A stretch of DNA of 64,000 nucleotides from the NCBI RefSeq assembly GCF_010731695.1, contig NZ_AP022586.1, forward strand, positions 4,960,001 to 5,024,000, given 5' to 3'. This stretch comes from Mycolicibacterium litorale (GTDB taxonomy: Bacteria; Actinomycetota; Actinomycetes; Mycobacteriales; Mycobacteriaceae). The stretch's first letter is position 1. Each line of letters begins with the position of its first letter. Positions 43,410 to 52,510 of this stretch are shown here, piece by piece. The translations under genes were made by a program, and so were the position numbers. Below the pieces are notes generated by a model that was not told where the DNA came from, searched no databases, and worked only from the letters and a program-made list of their open reading frames with translations.

Positions 43410-44852
43410 GTGGGCAATCGCTACCTGGAAGACGTCTTCGCGCCGCTGGCGCAGGAGCACACACTCATCGATCTCGAGGTCGAGGGTGAGATTCCCGAGT
43501 ACCTCGACGGCCGGTATCTCCGCAACGGCCCCAATCCGATCGGTGAGGTCGACCCGCTGCTGTACCACTGGTTCATCGGCGACGGGATGGTGCACGGCAT
43601 CCGGATCCGCGACGGGAAGGCCGAGTGGTACCGGAACCGCTGGGTGCGTGGACCGCAGGCCGCCCGCGTCCTGGGCGAACGGCCGCCCCGCGGGCATTAC
43701 GGAGGGTCGCCGATCGGTGCCAACACCAACGTCATCGGACACGCCGGGAAGACCCTGGCTCTGGTGGAGGCGGGGCTGGCGAACTACGAACTGACCGACG
43801 AACTGGACACCGTCGGCGTCTGCGATTTCTACGGAACGCTGACCGGCGGCTACACCGCCCACCCGAAACGCGACCCCGACACCGGTGAGTTGCATGCCGT
43901 CTCCTACAGCATGAGCCGCGGCAACACCGTGCAGTACTCGGTGATCGGCGCCGACGGCAGGGCGCGGCGCACCGTCGACATCGAGGTCACCGGTAGTCCG
44001 ATGATGCACGATTTCTCGCTGACGGAGCGCCATGTCGTCTTCTACGACCTGCCGGTCACCTTCGACGTCCGGCAGGCCACCGCGATGACTGTGCCGCGCG
44101 GCCTACGCCTCCCGGCCCGACTCGTGTTGTCCGCACTGATCGGACGGGTGCGGGTGCCGGACCCGGTCTCCGCGCGCCAGCCCCTGCCCAAGGAAGCCGA
44201 CCGGCGCTTCCCGTATTCGTGGAATCCGCGGTACCCCGCCCGTGTCGGTGTGATGCCGCGCGACGGCGCTGCCGCCGACGTCCGCTGGTTCGACGTCGAA
44301 CCCTGCTACGTCTTCCACCCGATGAACGCCTACGAGGACGGTGACACGATCGTGCTCGACGTGATCCGGCACCCGAAGATGTTCGCCACCGACCACCTCG
44401 GCCCCAACGAGGGCCCGCCGACACTGGACCGCTGGACCGTCGACCTCGCCGACGGCAAGATCCGCGAGTCCCGCATCGACGACCGCGGCCAGGAGTTCCC
44501 GCGAGTCGACGAGCGACGGGTGGGTAAGCGCCATCGCTACGGATACGCCCCGGCGGTCGGTGACCGCCCCACCGGTTCGGACATGCTGATCAAACACGAC
44601 CTCGCGGGCGGCGGCACCCTGACGCGGTCCTTCGGTGACGGGAAAGTGGTGGGCGAGTTCGTGTTCGAGTCCTCATCGCCGGACGCCGCCGAGGACGACG
44701 GTGTACTCATGGGCTACGTGTACGACCGCTCCACCGATCGCAGCGCGCTGGCGATCCTCGACGCGCAGACGTTGCAGGACGTCGCCGTCGTCAGACTGCC
44801 GCACCGTGTGCCCGCCGGCTTCCACGGCAACTGGGTGCCGAGCGCGCGCTAA
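43410..44852 (+). CDS. Carotenoid oxygenase-family dioxygenase
   Basis: 480-residue Fe(II) dioxygenase of the carotenoid/stilbene cleavage family. The four iron-binding histidines are visible in TAHPKRD, MMHDFSLT, VFHPMNAYED and the C-terminal GFHGNW. The N-terminal RYLRNGPNP and the GDGMVHG motif are family signatures. Substrates may be carotenoids, apocarotenoids or lignin-type stilbenes; nothing here decides. GTG 43410 is the start. Expression is probably controlled by the divergent TetR through two operators. The stop overlaps the next converging gene by four bases. Confidence 0.93.
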   Translation: MGNRYLEDVFAPLAQEHTLIDLEVEGEIPEYLDGRYLRNGPNPIGEVDPLLYHWFIGDGMVHGIRIRDGKAEWYRNRWVRGPQAARVLGERPPRGHYGGSPIGANTNVIGHAGKTLALVEAGLANYELTDELDTVGVCDFYGTLTGGYTAHPKRDPDTGELHAVSYSMSRGNTVQYSVIGADGRARRTVDIEVTGSPMMHDFSLTERHVVFYDLPVTFDVRQATAMTVPRGLRLPARLVLSALIGRVRVPDPVSARQPLPKEADRRFPYSWNPRYPARVGVMPRDGAAADVRWFDVEPCYVFHPMNAYEDGDTIVLDVIRHPKMFATDHLGPNEGPPTLDRWTVDLADGKIRESRIDDRGQEFPRVDERRVGKRHRYGYAPAVGDRPTGSDMLIKHDLAGGGTLTRSFGDGKVVGEFVFESSSPDAAEDDGVLMGYVYDRSTDRSALAILDAQTLQDVAVVRLPHRVPAGFHGNWVPSAR

Positions 44853-45841
44853 CGCGCGGCCGCAGGCACCTTGACCTCTGGCACCGGTGTGACCAGTTCG
44901 CCGGTGCGCAGGAACGATTCGAGGTTGCGCAACGTCAGTTCCTCCATCGCCGCACGCGTTTCCAGTGTGCCGCTCCCGACGTGCGGCAGCAGCACGACGT
45001 TGTCCATCGCCAGCAGCGCATCGGGCACACGCGGCTCGTCGGCGAACACGTCGAGCCCCGCACCGGCGAGGCGGCCCGCGGTCAGCGCGTCGACGAGCGC
45101 CTCCTCGTCCACCACGCTTCCGCGTGCGATGTTGACCAGGTAGCCGTCCGGCCCGATCGCATCGATGACGTTGCGGTCAACCAGATTTCGCGTTCGGTCG
45201 CCCCCGGCGGCCGCGATGATCAGCACGTCGACCCGACGGGCCAGCTCCAGCGGCGAGTCGACATAGGTGTACGGTGAATCCACCACAGGGCGGCGGTTGT
45301 GGTAGCTGATCGGGCAGCCGAATGCGGTCAACCGCGTGGCGATCGCGCTGCCGATGCGGCCCAGTCCGATGACGCCCACCTTCTTGTGGCTGATCTGGCG
45401 GGTGAGGGGGAAGTTTCCCTCGACCGGCCAGCGGCCCGCGCGGACGTACCGGTCGGCAGCCGAGAAGCGGCGGAGCACGTCGATGGTGAGCCCGACCGCG
45501 GTATCCGCGACGCAGTCGGTCAGCACGTCCGGGGTGTTGCTGACCGCCACGCCACGCGCGACGGCGGCGGGGATGTCGGTGGTGTCGTAGCCGACGCCGA
45601 AGTTCACGACCGCGCGCAGATTCGGCAGCCGTTCCATCAGTGCCGCGTCCACGCCGGTGCGGCCGGACGTCACGACGGCGCCGACCTCCCGGCCGTGTTC
45701 GGCGAGGAACGTCTCCCGCTCTTCGGCGTCCACGGGCAGGGCGAACGCGTCGTACGTGGAGCGCAGCGTGTCGGCGAGCGACGGCTTGAGCGGCCCGACC
45801 TGCAGGACGCGGCGGGCGGCGGTGGCGGCGGTTTCGGGCAC
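44849..45841 (-). CDS. D-2-hydroxyacid dehydrogenase, glyoxylate/hydroxypyruvate reductase-like
   Basis: 330-residue NAD(P)-dependent D-isomer dehydrogenase. The Rossmann motif is GLGRIGSA, the catalytic Arg is in NIARGSVVDE, Glu in FADEPRVP and His in LLPHVGS, all present. Relatives reduce glyoxylate, hydroxypyruvate or related 2-oxo acids. GTG 45841 follows GAGGAGAG. It is divergent from the ABC transporter operon and could act on the compound it imports; the second dehydrogenase of this kind is at 54743. Confidence 0.9.
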   Translation of the reverse strand: MPETAATAARRVLQVGPLKPSLADTLRSTYDAFALPVDAEERETFLAEHGREVGAVVTSGRTGVDAALMERLPNLRAVVNFGVGYDTTDIPAAVARGVAVSNTPDVLTDCVADTAVGLTIDVLRRFSAADRYVRAGRWPVEGNFPLTRQISHKKVGVIGLGRIGSAIATRLTAFGCPISYHNRRPVVDSPYTYVDSPLELARRVDVLIIAAAGGDRTRNLVDRNVIDAIGPDGYLVNIARGSVVDEEALVDALTAGRLAGAGLDVFADEPRVPDALLAMDNVVLLPHVGSGTLETRAAMEELTLRNLESFLRTGELVTPVPEVKVPAAAR

Positions 45842-46169
45842 GGCTCTCCTCTGGTGGCTTCAGCGCCACCGTAAGCCGGGCTGCGAATACCCGTCCAACA
45901 CGGAAATAGCATGGGTTGATACGGAACCCGCATGAATGCCCTGTTGGGCGCACATCGGATGTATCAGCAATGGTCACCACGCAAAAAATCCGCAGATCAG
46001 CGGTGGTGGAGGCGGCTGTTCAGCGTTTCCGACCGGCCCGCGATCGGCGCCGAAAGCCGCCTTCTCGGCCGGTCGAGGCGGGTTGACGCCCTCTTCCGCG
46101 CCTCCCTAGCGTGTGTCTGCGGTCACATACCGCATCCACATACGTGGACACCACATCAACGGAGGTGCC
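45842..46169. promoter_or_regulatory. Divergent regulatory region of the ABC transporter operon
   Basis: 328 bases. On the plus strand TTGACG (46083-46088), an 18-bp spacer and TAGCGT (46107-46112) form a good SigA promoter about 50 bases before the transporter start. An inverted repeat GGGTT-N7-AACCC at 45913-45929 is a candidate operator, perhaps for the IclR protein encoded at 52511. The A/T-richer part around 45961-46000 shows no gene. Confidence 0.55.
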
Positions 46170-47753
46170 ATGAGGCGCTCAGCCCCGACGCCGCGGCGAG
46201 CACACCGCGTGCTGGCCGCGACCGCCGCCGCGGCCTCGACCTGCGTGCTGGCTGCCGGCTGCACCGTCGCCAACTCCGGCCACGGCGGCTACGACCCGGA
46301 CACGCTGCGCATCGTGCTCCAGCAGGAGCCGCCGACGCTCGAGCCGTGCGAGAGCTCGCTGACGTCCACGGGCATCGTGGTGCGCTCCAACATCACCGAA
46401 CCGCTCATCGAACGCGACCCGAACACCGGCGACCTACAGCCGCTGCTGGCCACCGGCTGGCGGCAGAGCTCGGACACCGAGTGGACGTTCGACATCCGCC
46501 CCGGCGTGACGTTCTCCGACGGCACCCCCTTCACCGCGACCGATGCCGCCTTCTCGATCGACCGAGCGGTCAACTCGGACCTGCAGTGCAATGTCGACGG
46601 TTACGTGTTCGGCGACGAGAAGCTCGCGCTGGACGCGCCCGACGACACCCGGCTGACGGTCACCACCGAGACCCCCGACCCGATTCTTCCGCTGCGGTTG
46701 TCCTTCGTCGAGATCGTGCCGCGCACCACGAGCATGACCGAGAAGGTGCGCGAGCCGATCGGCACCGGACCGTTCGCCATCGAAGACTGGGAGTACGGCC
46801 AGAAGCTGGTGCTGCACCGCAACGACACCTACTGGGGTGACGCCCCCGCCTTCGCCCGGGCCGAATACCAATGGCGCAGTGAGGGCAGCGTCCGCGCAGC
46901 GATGATCACCAACGACGAGACCGACATCGCCACCGGCCTCGGTCCGGAGGACGGCGCCGGCGATCTCGGAGTGCCGTTCCAGAACAACGAGACGACCGCG
47001 CTGCGCATGCAGGCCACCGAACCGCCGCTGGACGACATGCGGGTGCGTCAGGCGATCAACTACGCCGTCAACCGCACCGGCATCGTCAAGGCGCTCTTCC
47101 GCGGGCTCGGCGACCCGGCCTCGCAGCTGATCCCGTCGGGTGTGGTCGGCTACAACGCCGAACTCCCGCTGTGGCCGCACGATCCGGACAAGGCCCGGAC
47201 GCTCGTCGACGAAGCCCGCGCCGACGGTGTACCCGTCGACCGCGAGATCCGGCTGATCGGGCGCACCGCCCAGTTCCCGAAGATCGCCGAGACCATCGAG
47301 GTGCTGCAGAGCGAGTTCTCCGACATCGGGCTCAACGTCAAGATCGAGATGATGGACACCGCGGGTCAATTGCAGTACCAGCTGCGGCCGTTCCCCGCGA
47401 ACACCGGCCCGTACCTGCTCATGATCATGCACGGCAACCAGGCCGGGGACGCGGCGTTCACCATGGATCAGTACATGCTCAGCGACGGCCCGCAGAGTGC
47501 CTATGGGACAACTGAATTCGACGAGAAGATCCGGGCGGCCGAAGCGCTGACCGGTCAGGCACGCCAGGACGCCTTCGCGGAACTGTTCGCCGAGGAGCCG
47601 CAGGAGATCATGCAGATGGCCTACATCGCCCACATGAAGGGCATCCTCGGCAAGTCCCCGCGCGTGGACTACACCCCCAATTCGGCAACCGGCGACGAGA
47701 TGCGTCTGGCCGAGATGCGGCCGGCCGGCTCCGACCGCACCGACGCCCAGTAA
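46170..47753 (+). CDS. ABC transporter substrate-binding lipoprotein (peptide/opine type)
   Basis: 527-residue family 5 solute-binding protein. The signal peptide ends in a lipobox VLAAGC, so it is anchored to the outer face of the membrane. The family signature RVRQAINYAVNR is present near the middle. ATG 46170 has GGAGGT eight bases upstream. It opens an operon with two permeases and two ATPases of the Dpp/Opp type. The ligand may be a peptide or, from the downstream gudD, a sugar acid; this is inference. Confidence 0.93.
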   Translation: MRRSAPTPRRAHRVLAATAAAASTCVLAAGCTVANSGHGGYDPDTLRIVLQQEPPTLEPCESSLTSTGIVVRSNITEPLIERDPNTGDLQPLLATGWRQSSDTEWTFDIRPGVTFSDGTPFTATDAAFSIDRAVNSDLQCNVDGYVFGDEKLALDAPDDTRLTVTTETPDPILPLRLSFVEIVPRTTSMTEKVREPIGTGPFAIEDWEYGQKLVLHRNDTYWGDAPAFARAEYQWRSEGSVRAAMITNDETDIATGLGPEDGAGDLGVPFQNNETTALRMQATEPPLDDMRVRQAINYAVNRTGIVKALFRGLGDPASQLIPSGVVGYNAELPLWPHDPDKARTLVDEARADGVPVDREIRLIGRTAQFPKIAETIEVLQSEFSDIGLNVKIEMMDTAGQLQYQLRPFPANTGPYLLMIMHGNQAGDAAFTMDQYMLSDGPQSAYGTTEFDEKIRAAEALTGQARQDAFAELFAEEPQEIMQMAYIAHMKGILGKSPRVDYTPNSATGDEMRLAEMRPAGSDRTDAQ

Positions 47754-47771
47754 AAGAGAAGGGCCGCAACC

Positions 47772-48697
47772 ATGTTCCCGTTCGTCCGGCGCCGGATGTA
47801 CACCAGCGCACTGCCGTTGATCATCGTGCTGCTCGGGGTCTTCCTCCTGGCGCGCCTCACCGGCGACCCCACCAACCTGTATCTGCCGGAATCCGCCACG
47901 GCCGAACAACGCGCGCAGTTCGCCGAGCAGAACGGACTCGACCAGCCGCTGCTCACCCAGCTCGGCGACTACTTCCGCGGTGTCCTGCACCTCGACTTCG
48001 GCACCTCGCTGCGCACCGGCGAATCCGCCTCGGAGATGGCGTTGCGCGCCTTCCCGCCACTCTGCAGCTCGCGCTGGTCACCATGCTGCTCGCGATGGTC
48101 GGCGCCGTGGTCATCGGCTGCTGGGCGGCCTACCGGCCCAACTCGCTGGCCGACCGGTTCTCCAGCCTGCTGTCCATGACCGCGGCCAGCATCCCGGACT
48201 TCTGGTTCGCGATCACCGGGGTGTGGCTGTTCGCGGTCCTGCTGGGGTGGCTGCCCACCTCGGGCACCGAGAGCGGCCTGTCGTGGATCCTGCCGATCGC
48301 CACGCTGATGATCCGGCCGCTGGGCGTGCTGACCCAGGTCGTGCGCGGTGCGATGGTCTCCGCGCTGTCGGCGCCCTACGTGCGGCTGGCCCGCAGCAAG
48401 GGCGCCAGCGACTTTCGCGTCGTGACCCACCACGCGCTGCGCAACGCCGCGGCACCCGCCCTCACCGTCGCCGGCGATCTGGCCGTCGGGCTGATCAACG
48501 GCGCGGTGGTGGTCGAGGCCATCTTCGGCTGGCCGGGCATCGGGAAGCTGATGATCGACGCGATCCTGCAGCGCGATTTCGCGGTCCTGCAGGCCGCGGT
48601 GCTGCTCACCGCCGTCAGCATCTTCCTGCTCAACATCCTCATCGACGCCTGCTACGCGCTGCTCGACGCACGCGTCCGTGAACCGGCCACGGTCTAA
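47772..48697 (+). pseudogene. Dpp/Opp-type permease (DppB-like), frameshifted
   Basis: The first 94 residues (MFPFVRRRMYTSALPL to ALRAF) read in one frame; the rest (PATLQLALVTMLLAM to the end) reads in another, after position 48053. One C appears missing from a run of four at 48053-48055. Restoring it gives a 308-residue DppB-like permease with six helices and the EAA-loop motif (ARSKGASDFRVVTHHALRNA), the usual family length. The domains on both sides look well conserved, so this is either a very recent mutation or a sequencing error in a homopolymer. Confidence 0.85.
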
Positions 48698-48708
48698 GGA
48701 GATCACCC

Positions 48709-49698
48709 ATGAGCACTCAACTCGACCTGGTCCCCGTCAAGCCGACCACCGCGATCGTCGGGGAGCCGGGCACCGGCAAGACGCGAAAACGCGCTGGCGC
48801 CAAGTGGTTCCGCCTACTGGTCAACGACCGGGTGGCGGCGCTGGCGGCGACCGTCCTGGGCCTGGTGTTCCTCACCGCCCTGTTCGGACCGATGCTGATG
48901 GGGGATCTGGCCACCCGCATCGACCTCGACAACTCCAACCAGGCGCCGTTCACCCTGGCGCACGGCTGGGCCAACATCCTGGGCACCGACCCGCTCGGCC
49001 GCAGTATGCTCGCCCGGCTCATCGTCGCCAGCCGCACCACGCTGTCGGTGGCGATCCCCGCCGTGGTGATCAGCGCGGTGGTCGGCTCCATCGTCGGGAT
49101 GTGGGCGGGCTACCACCGGGGCTGGCGTGAGACCGTCGCCATGCGCGTCGCCGACGTCATCATGAGCTTCCCGTCGCTGCTGCTGGCCGTCGTCGTGCTC
49201 TACGTGTTCTCGCCCAGCGCCGCCAACATCGTCCTCGTGCTGGCGATCACCCGCATCCCCGTCTACCTGCGCACCGCCCGCGCCGAGTCCGCCGAATTGC
49301 AGAGCCGGTTGTTCGTCGACGCCGCACGGACATTCGGCGCGAGCGCGACCTCGATCATCATGCGCCACGTCGTGCCGATCGTGCTGCCCACGCTGCTCAC
49401 CGTGGCCACCCTCGACTTCTGCTACGTGATGCTCGCCGAGAGCTCCCTGAGCTTCCTGGGCATCGGGATCCAGCCGCCCGACGTCAGCTGGGGCCTGATG
49501 GTGGCGCAGGGCCGCACCTACCTGCACACCGCCTGGTGGCTGTCGTTCTTCCCCGGCCTGGCGATCGTCATCACCACCGTGTCGGCCACGATCCTCGCCG
49601 CCTGGGCGCGCATCGCGACCGACCCCGCCCAGCGGTGGCGCCTCACCGTCCCCCAGAAGCGGCTGTCCCGCTTCACCAAGACCGCCCACCGAATCTGA
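48709..49698 (+). CDS. Dpp/Opp-type ABC permease (DppC-like)
   Basis: 329-residue permease: a cytoplasmic N-terminus, one helix, the DPLGRSMLARLI signature of DppC proteins, then five more helices with the EAA loop (DAARTFGASATSIIMRHVVP). TAAGGAGA precedes ATG 48709. Pairs with the DppB-like gene 12 bases upstream to form the channel; energy comes from the two ATPases that follow. Confidence 0.93.
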   Translation: MSTQLDLVPVKPTTAIVGEPGTGKTRKRAGAKWFRLLVNDRVAALAATVLGLVFLTALFGPMLMGDLATRIDLDNSNQAPFTLAHGWANILGTDPLGRSMLARLIVASRTTLSVAIPAVVISAVVGSIVGMWAGYHRGWRETVAMRVADVIMSFPSLLLAVVVLYVFSPSAANIVLVLAITRIPVYLRTARAESAELQSRLFVDAARTFGASATSIIMRHVVPIVLPTLLTVATLDFCYVMLAESSLSFLGIGIQPPDVSWGLMVAQGRTYLHTAWWLSFFPGLAIVITTVSATILAAWARIATDPAQRWRLTVPQKRLSRFTKTAHRI

Positions 49699-49714
49699 AA
49701 GAGGGCATCTCTCT

Positions 49715-50785
49715 ATGACCGCACTGGCAGACCACATGCCCGCCGGGAAGGTCGACTCCGGCCCGGCCCTGGAGGTCGACGGGTTGAGCGTCGACATCCG
49801 CACCATCAACGGCACGGTCCGCGCCGTCAGCGACGTGTCCTTCGAGGCCCGCCGCGGCGAGACACTGGCTCTACTGGGCGAATCCGGCTGCGGGAAGTCG
49901 ATGACGGCCACCGCGCTGGTCGGCCTGCTCGAACCCGTCGCCGAAGTGGTCGAGGGATCCGCCCGGCTCGCGGGCCGCGACCTGTTCGCTGTCGACCGCA
50001 GCACCCGGCGCAGCCTGGCGGGCACCGAACTGGCGATCGTCTTCCAGGACGCGCTCACCGCGCTCAACCCGCTCTACACCGTGGGCACCCAGCTCGCCGA
50101 ACCGTTCCGGATCCACCAGGGGATGAGCGCCAAGGAGGCCCGGCGCAAGGCCGCTGAACTGATGGCGCGCGTGGGGATTCCACAACCCGAGTCCCGCCTG
50201 GACTCCTACCCGCACCAGTTCTCCGGCGGGATGCGGCAGCGGCTTCTGATCGCGATGGCCGTCGCGCTCAACCCCAGCGTCCTGATCGCCGACGAACCCA
50301 CCACCGCACTCGACGTCACCGTGCAGGCCCAGATCATGGCGCTGCTGCGCGACCTGCGCGCCGAATTCCACATGGCCGTCGTGCTGATCACCCACGACCT
50401 GGCCCTGGTGGCCGAAGAGGCCGACCGGGTGGCGGTCATGTACGCCGGGACCATCGTCGAGACCGGACCCGTGGCCGAGGTGTTCGGCAACCCGAAGCAC
50501 CCGTACACCAAGGGCCTGCTCGACTCCGTGCCGGTCAACGCGGTCCGCGGTGAGGAGCTCAAGTCGATCGGCGGCGCCCCGCCGGATCTGCACTCGATCC
50601 CTGCCGGATGCGTGTACTCCGAGCGGTGCCCCATCGCGCGCGAGATCTGCACGACGACCCGGCCGCCGTTGGCCGGCTCCGCCGGCTCAGGCCCGATGGC
50701 CGGCTCCGCCGGCTCACGCCCGATGGCCGGCTCCGCCGGCCGGCGCGCCGCGTGCCACTTCCCCGAGGAGGTCCAGAATGTCTGA
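49715..50785 (+). CDS. Dpp/Opp-type ABC ATPase (DppD-like)
   Basis: 356-residue ATPase. Walker A GESGCGKS, signature FSGGMRQR, Walker B LIADEPTTALDV and the switch His (VLITHDLALV) are intact. The C-terminal oligopeptide-transporter domain carries three cysteines (GCVYSERCPIAREIC) for an iron-sulfur or zinc site. Just after it, residues about 319-343 are a 9-residue tandem repeat (GSAGSRPMA) encoded by a 27-bp repeat. The stop overlaps the next ATPase start by eight bases. Confidence 0.93.
   Translation: MTALADHMPAGKVDSGPALEVDGLSVDIRTINGTVRAVSDVSFEARRGETLALLGESGCGKSMTATALVGLLEPVAEVVEGSARLAGRDLFAVDRSTRRSLAGTELAIVFQDALTALNPLYTVGTQLAEPFRIHQGMSAKEARRKAAELMARVGIPQPESRLDSYPHQFSGGMRQRLLIAMAVALNPSVLIADEPTTALDVTVQAQIMALLRDLRAEFHMAVVLITHDLALVAEEADRVAVMYAGTIVETGPVAEVFGNPKHPYTKGLLDSVPVNAVRGEELKSIGGAPPDLHSIPAGCVYSERCPIAREICTTTRPPLAGSAGSGPMAGSAGSRPMAGSAGRRAACHFPEEVQNV
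50670..50742 (+). repeat. 27-bp in-frame tandem repeat inside the DppD-like gene
   Basis: Two full units (50670-50696 and 50697-50723, one difference) and a 19-bp partial third (50724-50742). The period keeps the frame and encodes about nine residues per unit. Copy number is likely to vary between strains. Confidence 0.85.
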
Positions 50786-51782
50786 GCAGTTGCTGACCGT
50801 GCGAGATCTGCGCAAGTCCTTCCGCGTGCCCGGTGCCGGCAAGAAACGGCTGGGTGCGCTCGACGGGATCAACCTCGACCTGGCCCGGGGTGAGACTCTG
50901 GGCCTGGTCGGCGAATCCGGCTGCGGTAAGTCGACATTGGCGCGCACGCTGATGATGCTCGAGCGCCCCGACTCGGGAACCGTCCGATTCGACGGCATCG
51001 ACCCGTACACACTGCGCGGGAAAGAGCTGCTGACGTTCCGCCGGCGCGTGCAGATGGTCTTCCAGGATCCCTACGCCTCGCTGAACGCCCGCATGTCGGC
51101 CGGCGAGATCATCGCCGAACCGTGGCGCACCCACCGCTCGCTGTATGCCAACCGGCGTGACCGCGACATGCGCGTGCGCGGTCTGCTCGACCTCGTCGGC
51201 CTCGGCGCGAAGGCCGCCGACAAGTATCCGCAGGAATTCTCCGGCGGTCAGCGGCAGCGCATCGGCATCGCCAGGGCGCTCGCACTCAACCCCGATGTGA
51301 TCATCTGTGACGAACCGGTGTCGGCGCTCGACCTCTCGGTTCAGGCGCAGGTGCTCAACCTCCTCAACGAGCTCCAGCAGCAGCTGCAGATCTCCTACAT
51401 CTTCATCAGCCACGACCTGTCGGTGGTGCGCCACGTCGCCGACCGGGTGGCGGTGATGTACCTGGGCCGCATCGTCGAGCACGGCGGCACCGAGCCGGTG
51501 TTCGACCGCGCCAACCACCCCTACACCGCGGCGCTGATGTCGGCCGCACCCAAACTCGACGCCGCTCAGCGACGCGAACGCATCCTGCTGCGCGGGGAAG
51601 TGCCCTCCCCGCTGAACCCGCCGTCCGGATGCCGCTTCCGCACCCGCTGCTGGCGTGCCACCGACGTGTGTGCGACGGCGCCGCCGCCCGCGGCGGTCGA
51701 CCCGCTGGCCGCCGGCCACAGTGCCGAGTGCTACCACCCGATGCAGAGCGAGGACGCGAATGCGGTCACGATGTCGGCGTGA
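50778..51782 (+). CDS. Dpp/Opp-type ABC ATPase (DppF-like)
   Basis: 334-residue second ATPase of the transporter. Walker A GESGCGKST, the Q-loop VFQDPYASLN, signature FSGGQRQR, Walker B VIICDEPVSALD and switch His (IFISHDLSVV) are intact; the C-terminal domain again has a cysteine cluster (GCRFRTRCWRATDVC). ATG 50778 has GAGGAGG upstream. Its stop overlaps the next start as GTGA, so the TSUP gene belongs to the same transcript. Confidence 0.93.
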   Translation: MSEQLLTVRDLRKSFRVPGAGKKRLGALDGINLDLARGETLGLVGESGCGKSTLARTLMMLERPDSGTVRFDGIDPYTLRGKELLTFRRRVQMVFQDPYASLNARMSAGEIIAEPWRTHRSLYANRRDRDMRVRGLLDLVGLGAKAADKYPQEFSGGQRQRIGIARALALNPDVIICDEPVSALDLSVQAQVLNLLNELQQQLQISYIFISHDLSVVRHVADRVAVMYLGRIVEHGGTEPVFDRANHPYTAALMSAAPKLDAAQRRERILLRGEVPSPLNPPSGCRFRTRCWRATDVCATAPPPAAVDPLAAGHSAECYHPMQSEDANAVTMSA

Positions 51783-52501
51783 GCATGTGGGAGTACTCGG
51801 TGATCGCCGCGGCCATCGTGCTGGCCTCGTGCATGCAGGCGTCGATCGGATTCGGCATGGGCATGCTGGCGGCGCCGGTCGTGGCGATCGTCGATCCGGC
51901 GCTGATCCCCGCGACGCTGATCATGCTGGCCACCATGGTGACGGTGCTCGTGGTGCTGCGCGAACGGCAGCAGATCGACCTGGCCGGGACGGGTTGGGCG
52001 CTGGTCGGCCGGGTGCCGGGCACCGTCGCGGGGGCACTGCTGCTGGCCGCACTGCCCGAACGGGCCTTGGCGATCGCGCTGGCCGGCGTGGTCCTCGGCG
52101 GGGTGGTGCTCACCTCCGTCGGCTGGGCTCCGGTGCCGCACCGCCGCAACCTGGTGGTCGCCGGGGCGGCGTCCGGTCTGCTCGGCACCGCCACCTCGAT
52201 CGGCGGGCCGCCGATGGCGCTGGTGTGGCAGAAGGTCACCGGTGCGCGGTTGCGCGGCACCATGAACGGGTTCTTCCTCGTCGGCTCGGTGCTGTCGGTG
52301 GCGGTGTTGGCGGCGACCGGGGCCGTCGGCTCGCACACGTTCCGGGCCTTCGCCCTGCTGATGCCGGCGTGCGTCGTCGGCTACGGGCTGTCCCGCCTGG
52401 TGAACCGCGTGCTCGATCAGCGCAGGCAGCGCTGGCTGGCGATCGGGGTGTCCACGATCGGTGCCGTCGTGCTGATCACCCGGCAGGTGGTCGGGTTCTG
52501 A
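51779..52501 (+). CDS. TSUP/TauE-family membrane permease
   Basis: 240 residues, about eight hydrophobic helices, with the family pattern ASIGFGMGMLAAP at the N-terminus and GTATSIGGPPMAL in the second half. TSUP proteins move sulfite, sulfonates or organic acids. GTG 51779 overlaps the ATPase stop. Its place between a peptide-type importer and the IclR/gudD pair suggests uptake or export of an organic acid of this pathway. Confidence 0.88.
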   Translation: MSMWEYSVIAAAIVLASCMQASIGFGMGMLAAPVVAIVDPALIPATLIMLATMVTVLVVLRERQQIDLAGTGWALVGRVPGTVAGALLLAALPERALAIALAGVVLGGVVLTSVGWAPVPHRRNLVVAGAASGLLGTATSIGGPPMALVWQKVTGARLRGTMNGFFLVGSVLSVAVLAATGAVGSHTFRAFALLMPACVVGYGLSRLVNRVLDQRRQRWLAIGVSTIGAVVLITRQVVGF

Positions 52502-52510
52502 CGAACGGGG

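Noticed and set aside
50670..50742. CRISPR-like array
   Set aside because: The units are contiguous, without spacers, and in frame inside an ATPase gene.
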